Origin: Chionis minor
Taxonomy: Eukaryota > Chordata > Aves > Charadriiformes > Chionididae
Direction: 5' to 3'
Assembly (NCBI GenBank): GCA_013398295.1
Contig: VZSF01017903.1
Span: 2,112,980 to 2,176,979 of the forward strand
Length of the DNA stretch: 64,000 nt
In this document: positions 38,656 through 52,129 of the stretch, piece after piece
How positions within the stretch are numbered: the stretch's first letter is position 1
How the letters are laid out: each line of letters begins with the position of its first letter
Made by a program: the position numbers and the translations under genes
Notes under the pieces: model-generated
Seen by the model: only the letters and a program-made list of their open reading frames with translations
What the model was told of the DNA's origin: nothing
Database searches by the model: none

Positions 38656-38659
38656 CAGG

Positions 38660-40710
38660 TTTCTAATCTTCAGTACAGAGGGTTCTTGGACCCACACCTT
38701 AAATATCAGCTGCTACCAATGACAACATTCACCTCCTCCTCCCCATTTCCCCACCCCCAGTTCTCATATTCTTACCCTTCCCTTTTTACTAACTCCAACA
38801 TTCACCCAAGCACAGTGGGAGATAGATCAGGACTCAAAATAAAAATCACATTACATTCAAAAGGACCAGAATTTGGAGTTTGAATATATTCCTCTATTCC
38901 GGGATGCAACTTTTCAAAGACCCTTGCCTATGTGCTGTCTTAGAAACACATTCTAGGCTAAAGTCGTAGTATTTCTTACGTTCTTTGTTAAGGAGAAGGC
39001 AGAGTGTGAACATAGGTCCATCATGCCGAAATCATGGCTAATCTCAAGTGAAAACTTGTAACATGCTTCACTAATCCAAGCCTACCTTTGTGTATGCTTC
39101 AGCAGTCAGTTGATGTGCTAATATGAAATATGTTTTCTGCAATACTCAGGACAGACAGAACATCCTACCACACACTGAACTAATAATTTGATAATAGGAT
39201 GGTAAAATTTACATGACTGCACATGGCCTACCAAAGTGACAATAGCACATCCAAAGAGGCAGAAACTTTCCACATACTGATGAAGAGAAGCAAAATTACC
39301 CCCTACTGGACTGTCAAATGACCTGCCATCCTCAAAGAAATCCCAGACAAGACAGAGATAAAACTCACAAGCTACATCAAACTGAGTTTCTCTTGCATGG
39401 ATATAAATTGGACAACTGCATTGTCAGAACCATAGTGTGACATTAATTTCCTGTTTGTTAAAGAAGAGTTAATTTGGCAAGTAGGATTTTCTCAGCTGTG
39501 TCACCTGTGTCTTTACAAAAGTCTAACAGTATTACCTATTTTGGATTTTTAAAATAAATATTTGTGTTCAGTGTAACTTGATTCAAAGTATTAAGGATTA
39601 CTTAAAGTTAAAAGGCATCCCATCCTTACAGAAGGAGTGATCAGCTGTAAAACAAGCATACTGCAATGCGCTTGTCATGCTCGGCTTTCCAGTGTATTTC
39701 TCCAATATCCAAAAAGATACGAGGCACCTTCAGTGAATTGCATGAATAGTGGAAATGTCCATGCATGCATAAGTAAACTGTCAAAACAAGGGTCGTGTCA
39801 GAGAGCCTTCCTGGCATTGAGTGCAACAAGCCCCAGCGACAGAGCTTGTGACAATAAGTCTGCTCAGATAGACTAGGAAATGGTGCAGTTCTGGCTGTAC
39901 AGGAAGCTAACCTAAACCATTATATGAGCTATTTCTGGCATCCCCCATTTACTAACAGACTTTCATAATAGATCACAGGTGTAATTATATGATTCAACAT
40001 GTATTTCTTCACTGAAAAGGGTTTGTCTGCAGAGACCCAAGTTGACATTAACAAAGCACTAATGCAAGCTCTGGAGAGAGAACCTGAGATATACTACTTT
40101 TGACTCCAGGCAAAGACGTTCAAAGAGAAATTACCCGGTTATTATAGAAGCTCCACAAGGCAGGCAGAAAGTTCAAGTGCAACTGCATACCTTCTAAAAA
40201 AGGACTTCCAAGAAAAAGATGTGCTGCAGTAAGGAATACAACACTGAATGAGATTACTGCTTTTAAAACTATATGTGATTTCACAGTCTTTAAAGTCAGA
40301 AGCACTGGTCTTTTGTACTCCAAACAGCTAGGCAGATATTCTACAGCTACCTTGTAGAGTTTTAAGAACGTGCATCTTTAGGCTCAAAGAGTATAGCAGT
40401 GGATTAAGAGACGTAGGACATTTCCATGAAAGATCAATAGGCAGAGATTGTCACATCAGAAAAAAAAACCAACCCACAAATGAAAATATGATCAAAATGT
40501 ACCATTGTTTGCTGACATCCAGGAAAGTTCAGAATCAGGGTAACAGAAACAGCTTCATAAACTTTAAGTTGAATGAACTGTCCAAATCTATAAACAAGGA
40601 CCCCAGACAGACAGAGCTCACCAGTTTGGGAGATGCTGTAAGAGGTCTTTATCTTCCCCAGGGATAAGGATGAAAGAAGGAAAACTAATAAACTGATAAC
40701 ACAATGGTAC
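38660..40710. other. Intron sequence with no gene seen
   Basis: Unique-looking AT-rich sequence. The opposed frames at 39637-39876 are unsupported. ATGCATGCAT near 39761 is a short palindrome only. Confidence 0.5.
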
Positions 40711-40714
40711 AGTC

Positions 40715-41030
40715 CCAGAAATATTAAGTGGAAAGGATCTTTACACATCCCTAACCCAACATCCTGCTTGAAGAACTACCATCAACACCCAGTCAGACTA
40801 GCTGTAGTTTTGTCCAGACAAGCCTTGAATACCTCCACGGAGGTGCCGCAACATTTCTGGGTACCCAATTCCAGCACTCTACTACCCTCCTAAGCTTCAA
40901 TGTGAACCACTCAAACTGCAGCTTATGGACACTGTTCCTCATTTTTTCCATCTGCCGCTACTGAGAAAAGCTGGGCTGTTTCATCTTCATAACTCCCCTT
41001 CAAGTAATTTTGGCAGCTATTTGAATGACA
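40715..41030 (-). repeat. CR1 LINE 3'-region fragment
   Basis: The plus strand is the reverse complement of CR1. AAGCCTTGAATACCTCCACG and GAGGTGCCGCAACATTTCTG match the TTGAACACCTCCAGGGATGG...CCACAACCTCTCTGGGCA block. CCAATTCCAGCACTCTACTA, then CCCTCC, matches CCTGTTCCAGTGCCTCACCACCCT. Then CTGCAGCTTATGGACACTGT and CTACTGAGAAAAGCTGGGCT fit the following blocks. Orientation is sense to MYLK, and the element's 3' end faces the low-coordinate side. Confidence 0.87.
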
Positions 41031-41039
41031 GCCCAGTAG

Positions 41040-44000
41040 CAAGACTATATATGACAACTTTGAAAATCTCCCACTCGAGTAGGAGACACTTAATGAACTC
41101 TCTTTAGAAAGACCGAGTCTGAGGAGTCAAATTTTTGGTTTCCCACTAACTTACAGAATTTTATATTAAATACAATAGCACAGTATAAAACAGCGTATTT
41201 CATTAAAAGCAGAGTTAAAAGTGACTTTTCTCTTCCACACTATTTAAAGAGAAATAACTTTTGCCCTGGTGTCTGTGATTCCTAACTCTCTATTCCTCCC
41301 AAGAAATGAAATAAGAAATTTCAATATAAGCTTTTTTCCCTTAAGGTAGGAGTGGAAAAGTGGAAGAATTTAATGAGTATTATCTGCTCTGTTGGCACTC
41401 AGAAGGGTTATGATTAAGAGAAAAAACCCAAAAACAACAACCCATGAAATATGTAAAAAATTATTACAAAATATAATTAGTTTCTGCAGAAACATACATT
41501 TTAATAGTAATTATCTTTCACATTTATTGCCATTGTCACAGTGTTAGATACTCAAATTTATGCTATAACAGGACGTTTGTACTAGCCCATTTCCTTAACC
41601 AAAACAAACACACAGTCTAACTAGACTAGTATGTTAAAAGTTAGCATGTTCATGCCAAGACACAGCACTTTCAAAGTTATTTATTTGCTCTTCTTCCCTC
41701 TGCTTCTGAGCATCTGGGATATGTCTTCATAAAGGAGCTATTGAGTCAACACACAAAATTAATATTTTGCAATATGCATTCAAGTTACTTTAAAGATAAA
41801 ATGTTGGGCCAACTAATCAATTTTGGGGAAAAAAATTAATCCATTTACCTCACCAAAGCCAAAGCCTTCCCTAGGTAATTCCCCCTAACTCTAAAGGTCA
41901 ATGAATTCAACGAGTACATAACATTTCCAATTCAAACTATTTGTGTTCTTAGATGAAAACAGACTAATGATCAGATCCAGATTGGGTGCAAATCCAGTGA
42001 CTCCATATGGTCTCAAACACTTTGAGAATAGTCCTGGTAATGATAAGCGCCAGCTGATGCGTCCAAAATATGAAGCTGCTCATATCTGAGAGTTGTCTAA
42101 ACCTGGCCATTCTCATAAAAGTCAGCATTTCCATACTTTCCATCTTCTATGCACTGAAGTCAAGCTGCTAAAGAAGCACAAAGAGGTTTTCTACCCTCTT
42201 TCTAAATAAATTTATCTTCTTAGATTGCTTATTCAGCCTGTACTAAAAAGTTCAAGTCCAAGAACTGCTGCAGTTTTATTTAAATAAAGATTATTTTTTT
42301 AAAGAAAATGTATCATAATTTAGACAGAGACATGACAGGTATGATTTTAATCTTCAAATATGCTCTATACAGCTATAACTTAAGGGGTTTGTGCTTATTT
42401 TCAGAGTACACTTAGCTAAGAAAAATCTGCAGAATGGCAATTTTGAGAAGAAAAATGGAAGGAGAAACTCCAACAACACAATATTTGTAACATGAAACAG
42501 CTTTTCTCTAACCAGAGCTTGACCCTGGTTTTCAAAGAGAAAAGCATCAGTTGTGAAAAGAAGGTGATGCTTGGTGAATTTCCCAATGGATATAGGATGA
42601 TAAGGACAATGGGCAACATGAAATACTAACTGTACTCTGCGACCCTCGCACTGAGCTCACTTGTAAGTAAATGGTTCAGTTGCACCTTTTTATCAAAGGA
42701 GAATAGACATGAAGGAACACGCATATTTGAATCCCACACTGGTATAAAGTTGTATTTGCTTGAGTATAGGCAAGTGGGGTGCAGGGGTGTCTACTTATTT
42801 TTATAGAAACACTTTAAGGCAGTTTTTAACAATTACAACAGTCCAAGTAAAAATGAGTGGAGAGGGCATGTAAAATGCAGAAAGCAGGAGCTGGAAGAAA
42901 GCAGTAGTCTATCAAGCCAATTATTTGTCTAAGTCCCTGTTTTCTCCTTACCACCTTTTTCCCAAATCCAACTAATAGGGAAAAACATCAAACAACCAAC
43001 AGCCAGTATCCCCATTGGAAGATTGGTATCTTCTATAGAGTTCAGCTGCTGTGGTATTCATGTTCCTTTAAGCTTCTGTTTGAAAAATGTCACTATGGAA
43101 ACAGATCTGTGATGCCCTGCACCTTACCGGGCCTTCTCGATTTAAATTCTTTTCTTGCGTTTTCAACAAAGCCATTCACTGAACCTCAACTAATCCAAGA
43201 TTCTGTTAGGAGCAAGGTTTTCGTTTGGGGTTTGGTTTGTGGTCGTGTCCCCCCCCCTCCCCATCCTTCATTTTCCTCTCTCTTCCAAAAGGTCCTCTCC
43301 CCCACTAATGCCATCCGACAAGTTTTGTTTGACTTGCACCTCTTCAGTTCCTAGCTCAAAAATACTATGGCTGTATTTATTGCCAACAGATTCTATAGTT
43401 TTTTTACACACCCACCCCCAAGTGACATAGTTTTCAATGAAAATTCCGCTCGTTCAACAGCAACTTTTTCATTTTGGTTTTAGCTGCTAGGAATCTGCCT
43501 GCATCTACATCAGATGTGCCTGTAAGTTCTCTCTAAAGAATTCCTAGGTTAGAGGTATAAAGGGTTACATCTCTGCAATACCAACAGTTTATCAGTTCCA
43601 GATGCATTTGGAATCTCAAATCCTGTGTTTACAAATTCCAAATATTAGAATACTTTTGGGGAACAGAGAACAGGAGGGGAGCTAGGATGCTTCAAGGTTA
43701 CTTTATGCAAATGAAAGAGGGCAAATCTGGGTTTGCCCTCACTGCATCCGAATCCAGTGCACAAGCAAGAACTATAGCGGTGCTTTTGCAAACTGAGCAG
43801 TAGTAAGTGAAATGCATGCTATCATCCTTCACTTAAGTAGATCATTATTTACCAAACATTATTTAACCTTTGAGTTTTTGTAATATTACCCATAACTAAT
43901 TTAAAGCAAGGCTAAAAGAGACATCTTTAAAAGAAATTTCTGGTGGTTTCTAGTGTGGAGGGAGGTGGAATTTTATCAGCTTCCATAGGAGTTTTGTGAA

Positions 44001-45570
44001 AAGGAGGATGGGAGTTATAAAACAATTTTATTTTCTTCACTTACTACATTTAATATTCTGGGTTGGCTGAGGATGCAGAAGATATGGCAACACAGTAGCC
44101 TAAGACATGCTGTGACTCTCAGAGTTCCCAAGGTGGACTTGTATAAATACAAAGGCAATTGCAATTAGCTATCCAAATGAGCTGCACAATGAAGAACTAA
44201 TCAAAACCTCTTTATGACTTCAACTGGGACAAAGCAACTGTACATATGTTGATGCTTTGAGAAAAAGTGAAACTGGAGGAAAGCATACAACTCAAACATT
44301 CTCCCTTTATGTATTTAACTGCATTATCTCTAGGCTTTTGTTGAGCAAGCTGTCTGATGGAGGCAGGAGCAGCACAATTCACAAGCGTTACTCACTGGGG
44401 TTCAGTTACTATTTCAAATGGAAATAAGGATTTCTAGGAACCTCAGAGCAAACCAGTTTCTTTCATATTGTTGCCACTGCAAGTTTGTATTTTATTTACT
44501 CTTATAATACACCACCTAACAGCTTTTCTGCCGTGTAAAACATCATAGTAATAGATTTTAAGTGATATTTTCCCTGATATTTGCACAGCTTATTTTGGTT
44601 TACTGGGGAACAAGTATGAGATACGGCCAAGGAGAGGACCTGCATACCTAGACAACCTTATTATGTTCAAGTCCTTCAATCCAAAAAGGTAATCAAATTC
44701 ACATTTTTTTTGTGCATCTAACCATGGAACAGCAGCCTTGTTTCCTATATTCACACAGATAAGGAATTTGCCATTCTGTTTCAACCCATACCCAGGAGAA
44801 CAGCAGTAAAGCAGGTAAGCTTCCTGCTCCCAAATGCGGCACTGCCTCCCAGGAGAGTCATGACAAATGCATTACAAAAGCAACACAGTTCATAGAGAAC
44901 ACATCTTTCAGAGAGTTCCTCAGAAACTTTATGCTAAATTCCACTGATGTTGAACAGAACATCGATACTTCTGAAAAATGCTACCTGCACAAAACAAAAA
45001 AGGTAGAGACCAAATAATACATATTCCAGCTTCATCCCTAGCATACTAATGGGGAACTTTTTAATCTTTATTTTTAGGAACTACTAGACTCAGCACAAAA
45101 TAGTGTTACTTTGTGTTACTCCTCACGTTCTCAAACTAATCACTCTTCATAAGTCATCTCTGGCAGCTACTACTCTGCATCATCATCTCTTGCTAGTCTT
45201 TTAGTGAAAGACTAAACACAGTGCTTAAGTTGGGATATAAAATGAGGAACTAGGAAGTACCTTGCTAATTTCATTTCTTGCCACAACTAACCTTTCACTG
45301 GGTAAGATCAGGGCATTTGCAGGGACCTTGTGCATAAGGCCATCAGTGTCTCCAACCTCCTCTTGCCCAGATGGCAAGGGAGCACAGTAAGAGGTCAGCC
45401 GTGCCTTTGGAGCAGAATAGTTCTACACCTAAAGCTGCAGTTTTGCAACCTAATTGCATTAGCTGTCATGCGTACATAACCTACTGGCTCATTTTGCCTC
45501 TCACTCTAAACATCCCTCTACTGGGTTTTAGCCCCATTCTTGATAGCATACTGCTAACAGATATCAAACA
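41040..45570. other. Intron sequence with no gene seen
   Basis: AT-rich. A C-run near 43250 within a T/C-rich patch (43230-43320) is the only clear compositional feature. No exon or repeat family was recognised. Confidence 0.5.
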
Positions 45571-45639
45571 AACATAATGAAACAGAAGAATACTTAAAAC
45601 AATTCTGAGTAACAAGGGTCTGGGATAACCAGAGACATA

Positions 45640-45850
45640 AAAGTCATGGGTGCAAAGCGAACAGGGAATATACTTAGGTTAGAAATCAGAAGAAGCTTCC
45701 AATATGGCAAAGGAGCAGCTTCCCACTAGCTAAAGAAGGAAGACTGATTCCACTTAAAGATCAGACTATGAAAGAGGTTGTAGAGCACAGCTATTGTAAA
45801 TAAGTCTGGACAGGCTCCCCTAGACCACCGGGTCTCATTCCCTGTAAGGA
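45640..45850 (+). repeat. Possible ancient CR1-like fragment
   Basis: ACTTAGGTTAGAAATCAGAA then GAAGCTTCC resembles the CR1 block ACTCAGGTTGGATATTAGGA, and later pieces (ACTATGAAAGAGGTTGTAGA) loosely follow the same order. Similarity is weak and could be chance. Confidence 0.33.
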
Positions 45851-45869
45851 TTGTACTGGAGTTGGATAC

Positions 45870-47870
45870 TTCTGTGTACCGTGTTATCCTTTCATTATGT
45901 TGTGCAGTTCCCTCTGAAATTACTGAAACTTCTGCTTACGTTTCTGAGGGCAGATCTGGGCACTTTGCCTTTCACCTCATACCACTGAATACACTTCCCT
46001 TTCTCCCTTCCTGCCCACAACTTTTAGAATTAAGCTAGGAACATAAATCTCTATTTCAGATTTCCTTGGTTTAGACAGACTAAGCCAAGATGCTCCCTGC
46101 CCCTCAAAATTCTATGGCAATGAACCCATTTTGAAGTAATTTCTTCTCCTATGGAAGACACTAGCCAATGACATTAATATGTATTTTCTCTCTCCATATT
46201 AATTTGATTTTGTAATCCAGACTAGAGCAAGATTTTGGTTGCTTCTGTATTCTTCAGGCTGCTGTGGGTCCTCAGAAGACGACCAAAGTGGTGAAATGAA
46301 TTTGGAATACTGGATTTTCCTCAAAAGCTTTCTCACAGAAAGCTTTAGTGATCCTTCCACTAGAGATTGCTCACCAGACAGTTGCCATTAATTACCACAT
46401 GGGAACATTTGGCCAGATATACATAAGACACAAATTATGCATTAGGGATTTAGTTGGTTTAGAACTATGGCGGAAGGAATTGGCTTTCTCCTGTTGTGTC
46501 TTGTATGCATCATTTCAAGCTCCTATGGCATTTTTACTGACCTGGCTGTAGACAGAAGCAGGTAGGACTCAGTAGTGAAGCTCATGAAGGACAGGTCACA
46601 AACTGAATTTAAGTGACGTAGGTAAGTGGAACTTTGCCAAACCATGAGCCTCTCCCTGCTACGCTGCACACTATCAACCTAGAGGCTGTAGCAAGTTTAA
46701 ACCCACCATTTAAACCTGTGTCTAAATGGAAGCCTCTATTTCATGGTCTAGAAGTTAATTTGATGATTAAGAGAAAAATAGAGTTACAGCCTTGTTGGCA
46801 CAAGCAGTAGTAGAACCAGCTGCCAGTCCTCTTGGAATGAGGAGGAATATTGCAATAAGAACCACATTTTCTGTAAGAAATCTCAGAGAATGTTACTAGC
46901 AAGTTGTGTCTAACATCTCAGATTTATAGCGTGGCCTGGCTCAGAACCACTGCCATTTCAGAGCTTCCTCACAACAAAGTTATTAAAGTTTGAAACTCTG
47001 TTCAAAGCCTTTATTCCTTTAACAGTTTATTATCTCCCTCTCTTCTCATGCTAAAAGTCCAACAGTACAATGGTCTCCCTAGGTTATATGTTAAAACATG
47101 CAGTAACAGCTCAAAGCTACAGCATCCACCTTCCAATAAAGGACTTTCTGTGCAAGCCACTGGGGGCACGTGGATCCTGAGGTCAGTAACACACATCACT
47201 TTGTTCCATCTTGATCTCTTCTGACATTAAAAGAGATCAAGAGATAAAAAAGGAAAAAAAAAAAATTGTGCCCTAGCATGTCCATAGGTAGAATCATGCA
47301 TTTATATGGATGTGTTGTGAAACAGTAATGCAATGAAGTTAGAAGAAATAAATTCAGGAAATTTTCCTTCTCATTCCTTCTAAGTTATGATGCACAAAAC
47401 ATATGGACACTAGTGTTTGCAGAGAACAGCTCATCTAGACACAGTTAGGCTGGTTTTAAAATGAGTTAGTGATGGTGAAAGAGCACAGCTTGCAGATCGC
47501 ACCAAGAAAGTAAGTTAATTTTCAGTTTATTACTATCGGGACTTCTCACTGAATCCAGCTCATCTCCATTCAGAGAAATGAAACATTTTGCTAGGAGCAA
47601 AAGAACTCAGATCCAACTGCATTGTGACACTCCCAGTCTCCCAGTTGATTCTTCTCCCCAACAAGTCTTCACTTTACATCAATATATGGAAGAAATCCCC
47701 TTGTAAGGAAAAGGAGATTAGAGGTTAATCTTTGCTTTAACAATAAAAATAACAAGCCACTTCACAAACCATTTCAATCTCATGGGTTAAATGGAACCAG
47801 CTGTACATGTAGCCATCCTGCAAACAAAACTGCATCACTACAAAGAAGCAGTTTCTTGGCAGCACAGAAA
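45870..47870. other. Intron sequence with no gene seen
   Basis: No recognised exon or family; an A-run of about 12 occurs near 47252. Confidence 0.5.
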
Positions 47871-47874
47871 AGTG

Positions 47875-48030
47875 GATAGGACACTAGACTTGTCACAAAT
47901 GGACAGGGAGGAAGGTTAGAAGGGACAGTTCAGTCATTTATTGTGACTCACTGGATACTGTCAGCAATTCAGTTAACCCTTTCAACACCTACACTGAGGC
48001 TGATCAGTGCTACCTGAGTGAAGCACAAAA
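47875..48030 (+). repeat. Possible MIR-like SINE fragment
   Basis: GTGGATAGGACACTAGACTTG resembles the start of CORE-SINEs (GTGGATAGAGCACTGGACTTG). TGTGACTCACTGGATACTGT and CAGTTAACCCTTTCAACACC could be a decayed core. There is no clear tail. Confidence 0.4.
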
Positions 48031-48059
48031 TACAGGAAGACAATTTCTGAAGAGTGATG

Positions 48060-51000
48060 TCTCAAGCATTTCTAACAGCTGCTGCCTGCTGCATTGACTG
48101 AACTCAAGCCTCTGAATTAAGTCCCGTGAAATCCAGTATTTACCCCAAGAAACATCTCTGGGATTATCCTATAGATTCCACATGCACAGGATACATGCAG
48201 CTTCAAAAGACAGCTCCCTGCTGACTGAAGGAGGAGCAGGTATTACAGGGCTTTTAAGTCTCTGCAAGAAATATAGATATCATATCCTTTTACCGTATTA
48301 CTCTATAGACTCCAATAAATCTACAAAATTCAGCTTACCACAAGGCTACTGTTTTTCAGAGCAACTGACCCAATAACTGGTATTTATTTGCTGAGACAAG
48401 CTCCATAAAAAAAAAAGTCTCCACATTATTCCCCCTCATCACCACAAAGATGACATCTTTTTGCCAATCCGCCTGCCAGGAAGCCATCTGGAAACAATAT
48501 CAATACCACAATCTTTAGGCATTCCTCCAATGCATTAATCAGGTCATCGGAGTTCAATAACTGACAGCATCTTTAAGAACTGGAAAAGATAAATCTGTGG
48601 TAATAAGGCACAGTCAAGATCAATCTCCAGGCCCTAGTTAGTTCTTCCTCTCCTTTGGTTTTTATTTTTTCCTCCTTTTTTCTTTAAAAAACCTACGGCA
48701 TTAGCATTCCCCCCCGCTTCCATCNTCAGAGAAGTCTGAAGTGCAAGCAAAGCCTCTCGGGTTGACACATGCACATGTACAGGAAAATGTCTACCACCTC
48801 ACTGAAGCAAACGCAAGTCCTCTCACACATAAACCAGGAAGAGTCACAGACTTCTGCCTTGTCAGTAGAGTCATCTATATAAACCCTTAAAAGGGCATTG
48901 AAAAAGTCTGGAGAGAATTAAATGGGGCGTGACAATGATTTGGAGATCGTGAAAAATATAAACATATACATATATGTTTATTGTAGCCAAAGAATGTACA
49001 ACCTTCAGTTTAAGATGGTTACAAGCTTCTTATCACACAGAGCAGGAGTACTTTCAGAGGGAGACTAGCAGTACCAGATGCTAAAGTTATCTCAGAGAAG
49101 GACATACCAAGACCCAGGGACTGGAAACTGAAGCTGCAGAAATCTAAATGTGATGGTTCCTTTCTTCTAAGGCATGAGAAAAGCTAACAAATCAGGAAAA
49201 AAAAAAAGTCATGTATGATTTTGGTCTCCTATCTTTCTTTCTCAAATGAAAAAACAGGTGGTTTTCTAGGAGATACGTGTTAACATACTCAATAACTTGT
49301 GTTGTTACAAGACCAACAAAAAGACACATACTTCTGAAAAGCAGGGAGTAAAAGTAGAAGCACAGCAAATCCCCATAGATTAAAGAAACAAACAAATTAC
49401 AACTATTCAATTTTATCCGTTCAGTACAGCGCTCTCTAAAAAAGATATAATATATATATACACAAATCACTGGAAGTACGCAGCTGTTCATTATCTTGGG
49501 CAAAACTCTTTGGGGGCAGTGACAAGGTCCTCCTCAGTGTTTACACAGCAGCTGGTATAACACAACTCAAAGTTAATTGCTGTACTATGTAACTCCATAA
49601 TACAAAAGGGAGCAGTCAGCTTTTGTTCTGAATTTAAGTTAACCAGAACTGTTCAAAATAGCAGCATCAAGTCCTGACACTGAACCTAAACTCAGGTTTT
49701 GTTTTCACAAGTTGAGATTCAATATTTGTCAAACAGTTCAAAGCATTTTATTTTTCTAGTAAACTCATTTTTTTTTTCAGTTTCCAGAAGTCTTTCTGCC
49801 TCCTGTAAGCCCGGAAACTTTGCAGAGTGGTTTTCCTATAAAGCATGTTCAGGTTCTGTCATTTCAAGATGGAAAAGAGTGAACAACTTTGTCACCTGGA
49901 AGGGGCAAGGTACATGGAGTCCATGTAATAAGTTTAAAGGGTGTTTTTTAATCTTATTTATTTATTTTTCAGGCTACAAACTTCCAAAGGTAGCTAGTAA
50001 TAGCTTTGTGTCCAGTTTATCAGCATTTAAAAGTTCTCTTGGTCTGCAGATGGGCTGGAATAGTTACGGATAGTAAGTCAGAGTTAGCCTCTGAAAACTG
50101 TTTTTACATTGAGTCTGTCATTGTGGAAGAAATTAGTATTTTGGCTTGCCACTAAATTAATTACATATTTCTTAGCTAATTAATCCAGCTTAACCAATAG
50201 AACTAATATTAATGGAAATATAGGGCAAAATCTTACTTTAGAGGTTCACAGAGAATTAGGCTAAGAAAATTCACTCCAAAATAATTCTCCAATGAGCTCC
50301 AGAAATTCTGCATATGAAGTATGCAGTTTAAAGGTAAGAACTTAAATATTTGATAACAATTGATTCTTGTGGGTACACTTGCATTTATAAGCGACTTTTC
50401 TGTTTGTAGTTTTTTTCCCTGCTCCAGCACATTAAGCTAAATCTAGACTAAGTCTACATTATAGGTAATACAAGTGTATTCACTCATAAGTTTTATTCCA
50501 TGAACTCCTAAATTGACTTTCATTAGAATAAGGCAACTTTGCTTTCAGACATGAATCAGAAGATTCACCTTGCTTACCTTTCTTCAGGCTTTACAGAAGT
50601 CCTCTCAAACTCCTTTCCCTCTGCTTCTTCTTTGTAAAGTGTTTGAAACCCAGCAACGGAAGTGGTAAGAACTATGCATTTGACCACACTATTTGAAAGA
50701 CATTCTAGTAGAAATCTGGTGAATAATTCACACTAAATTAATGTATTGTACAGTTAGAAAAAGATAAATTTATATGCTGTCGGAATTATTGGTAATTAAA
50801 TATCAAACAAGTGAAGTCTGGCTGGAGTAGCTACAGAAACCTATCAGTCTAACTGAAGTAGAAAATGACATCTAGGTAACAACCAAAATCCTTCTGAAGC
50901 CTGGCACTGAGAACAGTTCCACAGAAGCCAATGATCACAAAAGATCCCAACAGCCACTGAAGTTTCATTGATAAGAAATCACTCAAGAGAATGGATACAG

Positions 51001-52100
51001 GACAGTAAGCAGTCTTCTGTACCGTGAAGTCCAGTTCTTTATGACACACAAGTGTTTCACTTAACATCATTGTAATATGTGCAAGGGAAATGAAGTGATG
51101 AGGTACCGGTTTTCAGCACAGATGCTATTCCAGTCAGCTTTGATGAAGAAATTGCTCTGGACAATTTCACTTTCGGTTTTTTTTGCAGTAACTTTTAAAG
51201 TATACAACTCTACTTGGTTATTTAGCTCCTCATAAAATGGGGAACTCCTGCAACTCATCAGCAAAGTCATCACACCGAGACAGCGTGTACATTTCCAACA
51301 GCTTTCTGGTCCAAGCAGATATGTAGTAGGTTTGAATCCAAGGCCTTCAACAACAAAGCACGGACACATAGCTAGATTTGAAGCAAGAGTGGTCCAGCAC
51401 CCACAGGTTAAGTAAAGGCCCAAACTGACAAGCTCTGCAAATTTAGGTGTTTCTATTTACAGAATGCAACGTGACTGTTATAGCAGGGGACCGGATGTGG
51501 CCTAGAAAAAAAAAAAAAACCCAAACCAAACACCCCAGTCCTGTGCTCCTAGTAAAAAGAATATATGTGACTTTAATGATATAGTGCAAAGAGAACAAAG
51601 TACTAGGTTTAGTCAGCTATCTAGGTGTTACTGGCTAATATTAGCTTTGACTAGCTAAGCAATATTAATCAACAATAACTTGTTCACCTATCTTGTTTCA
51701 ATGCTGGATTACATCTGTAAAAGCCCTTCAAAGTGCCTCTGTAGAGAATAAACTTCTGCAGTGCTCCTTCAAATGCTTGCACATGCTTTATGGAAGAAGG
51801 ACAATCTTCCAGTAACTGCACAAAAATGAATGTAAACACACTTCAGCTCTCGTAAACATGTCCACAGAGACCTCTCATATAAACCCAGAGTATTCTCCTT
51901 CAGGTTTTTTCCGTGTCTGCAAAACTGGAAAAGCAAGGCTATCTTCTTCCTGTATGTTTTAAGTGCAGGGGGTTTGAATTTTTTGAAATCCTGGGCTAGA
52001 ATATGTATAAGTGCAAACAAAACCAGTATAGATATTCAGTTTTAAGAAAGGGTACAATATAAGGATGTGGCAAGAAAGAAAGAGGACACTGAAAGGAGCA
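48060..52100. other. Intron sequence with no gene seen
   Basis: Contains one undetermined base (N at 48725), an AT-dinucleotide tract at 49446-49462 and a 14-base A-run at 51506. The minus frame 51067-51423 is open for 118 codons but matches no family I know and has no exon-like edges. Confidence 0.5.
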
Positions 52101-52129
52101 GTCTAAAAAGCAAGAAGCCTCAGGGAGAG

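Noticed and set aside
51067..51423. 118-codon minus-strand Cys-containing frame
   Set aside because: I looked for a coding exon or processed pseudogene but saw no known motif, and the frame is not bounded by plausible acceptor and donor signals.
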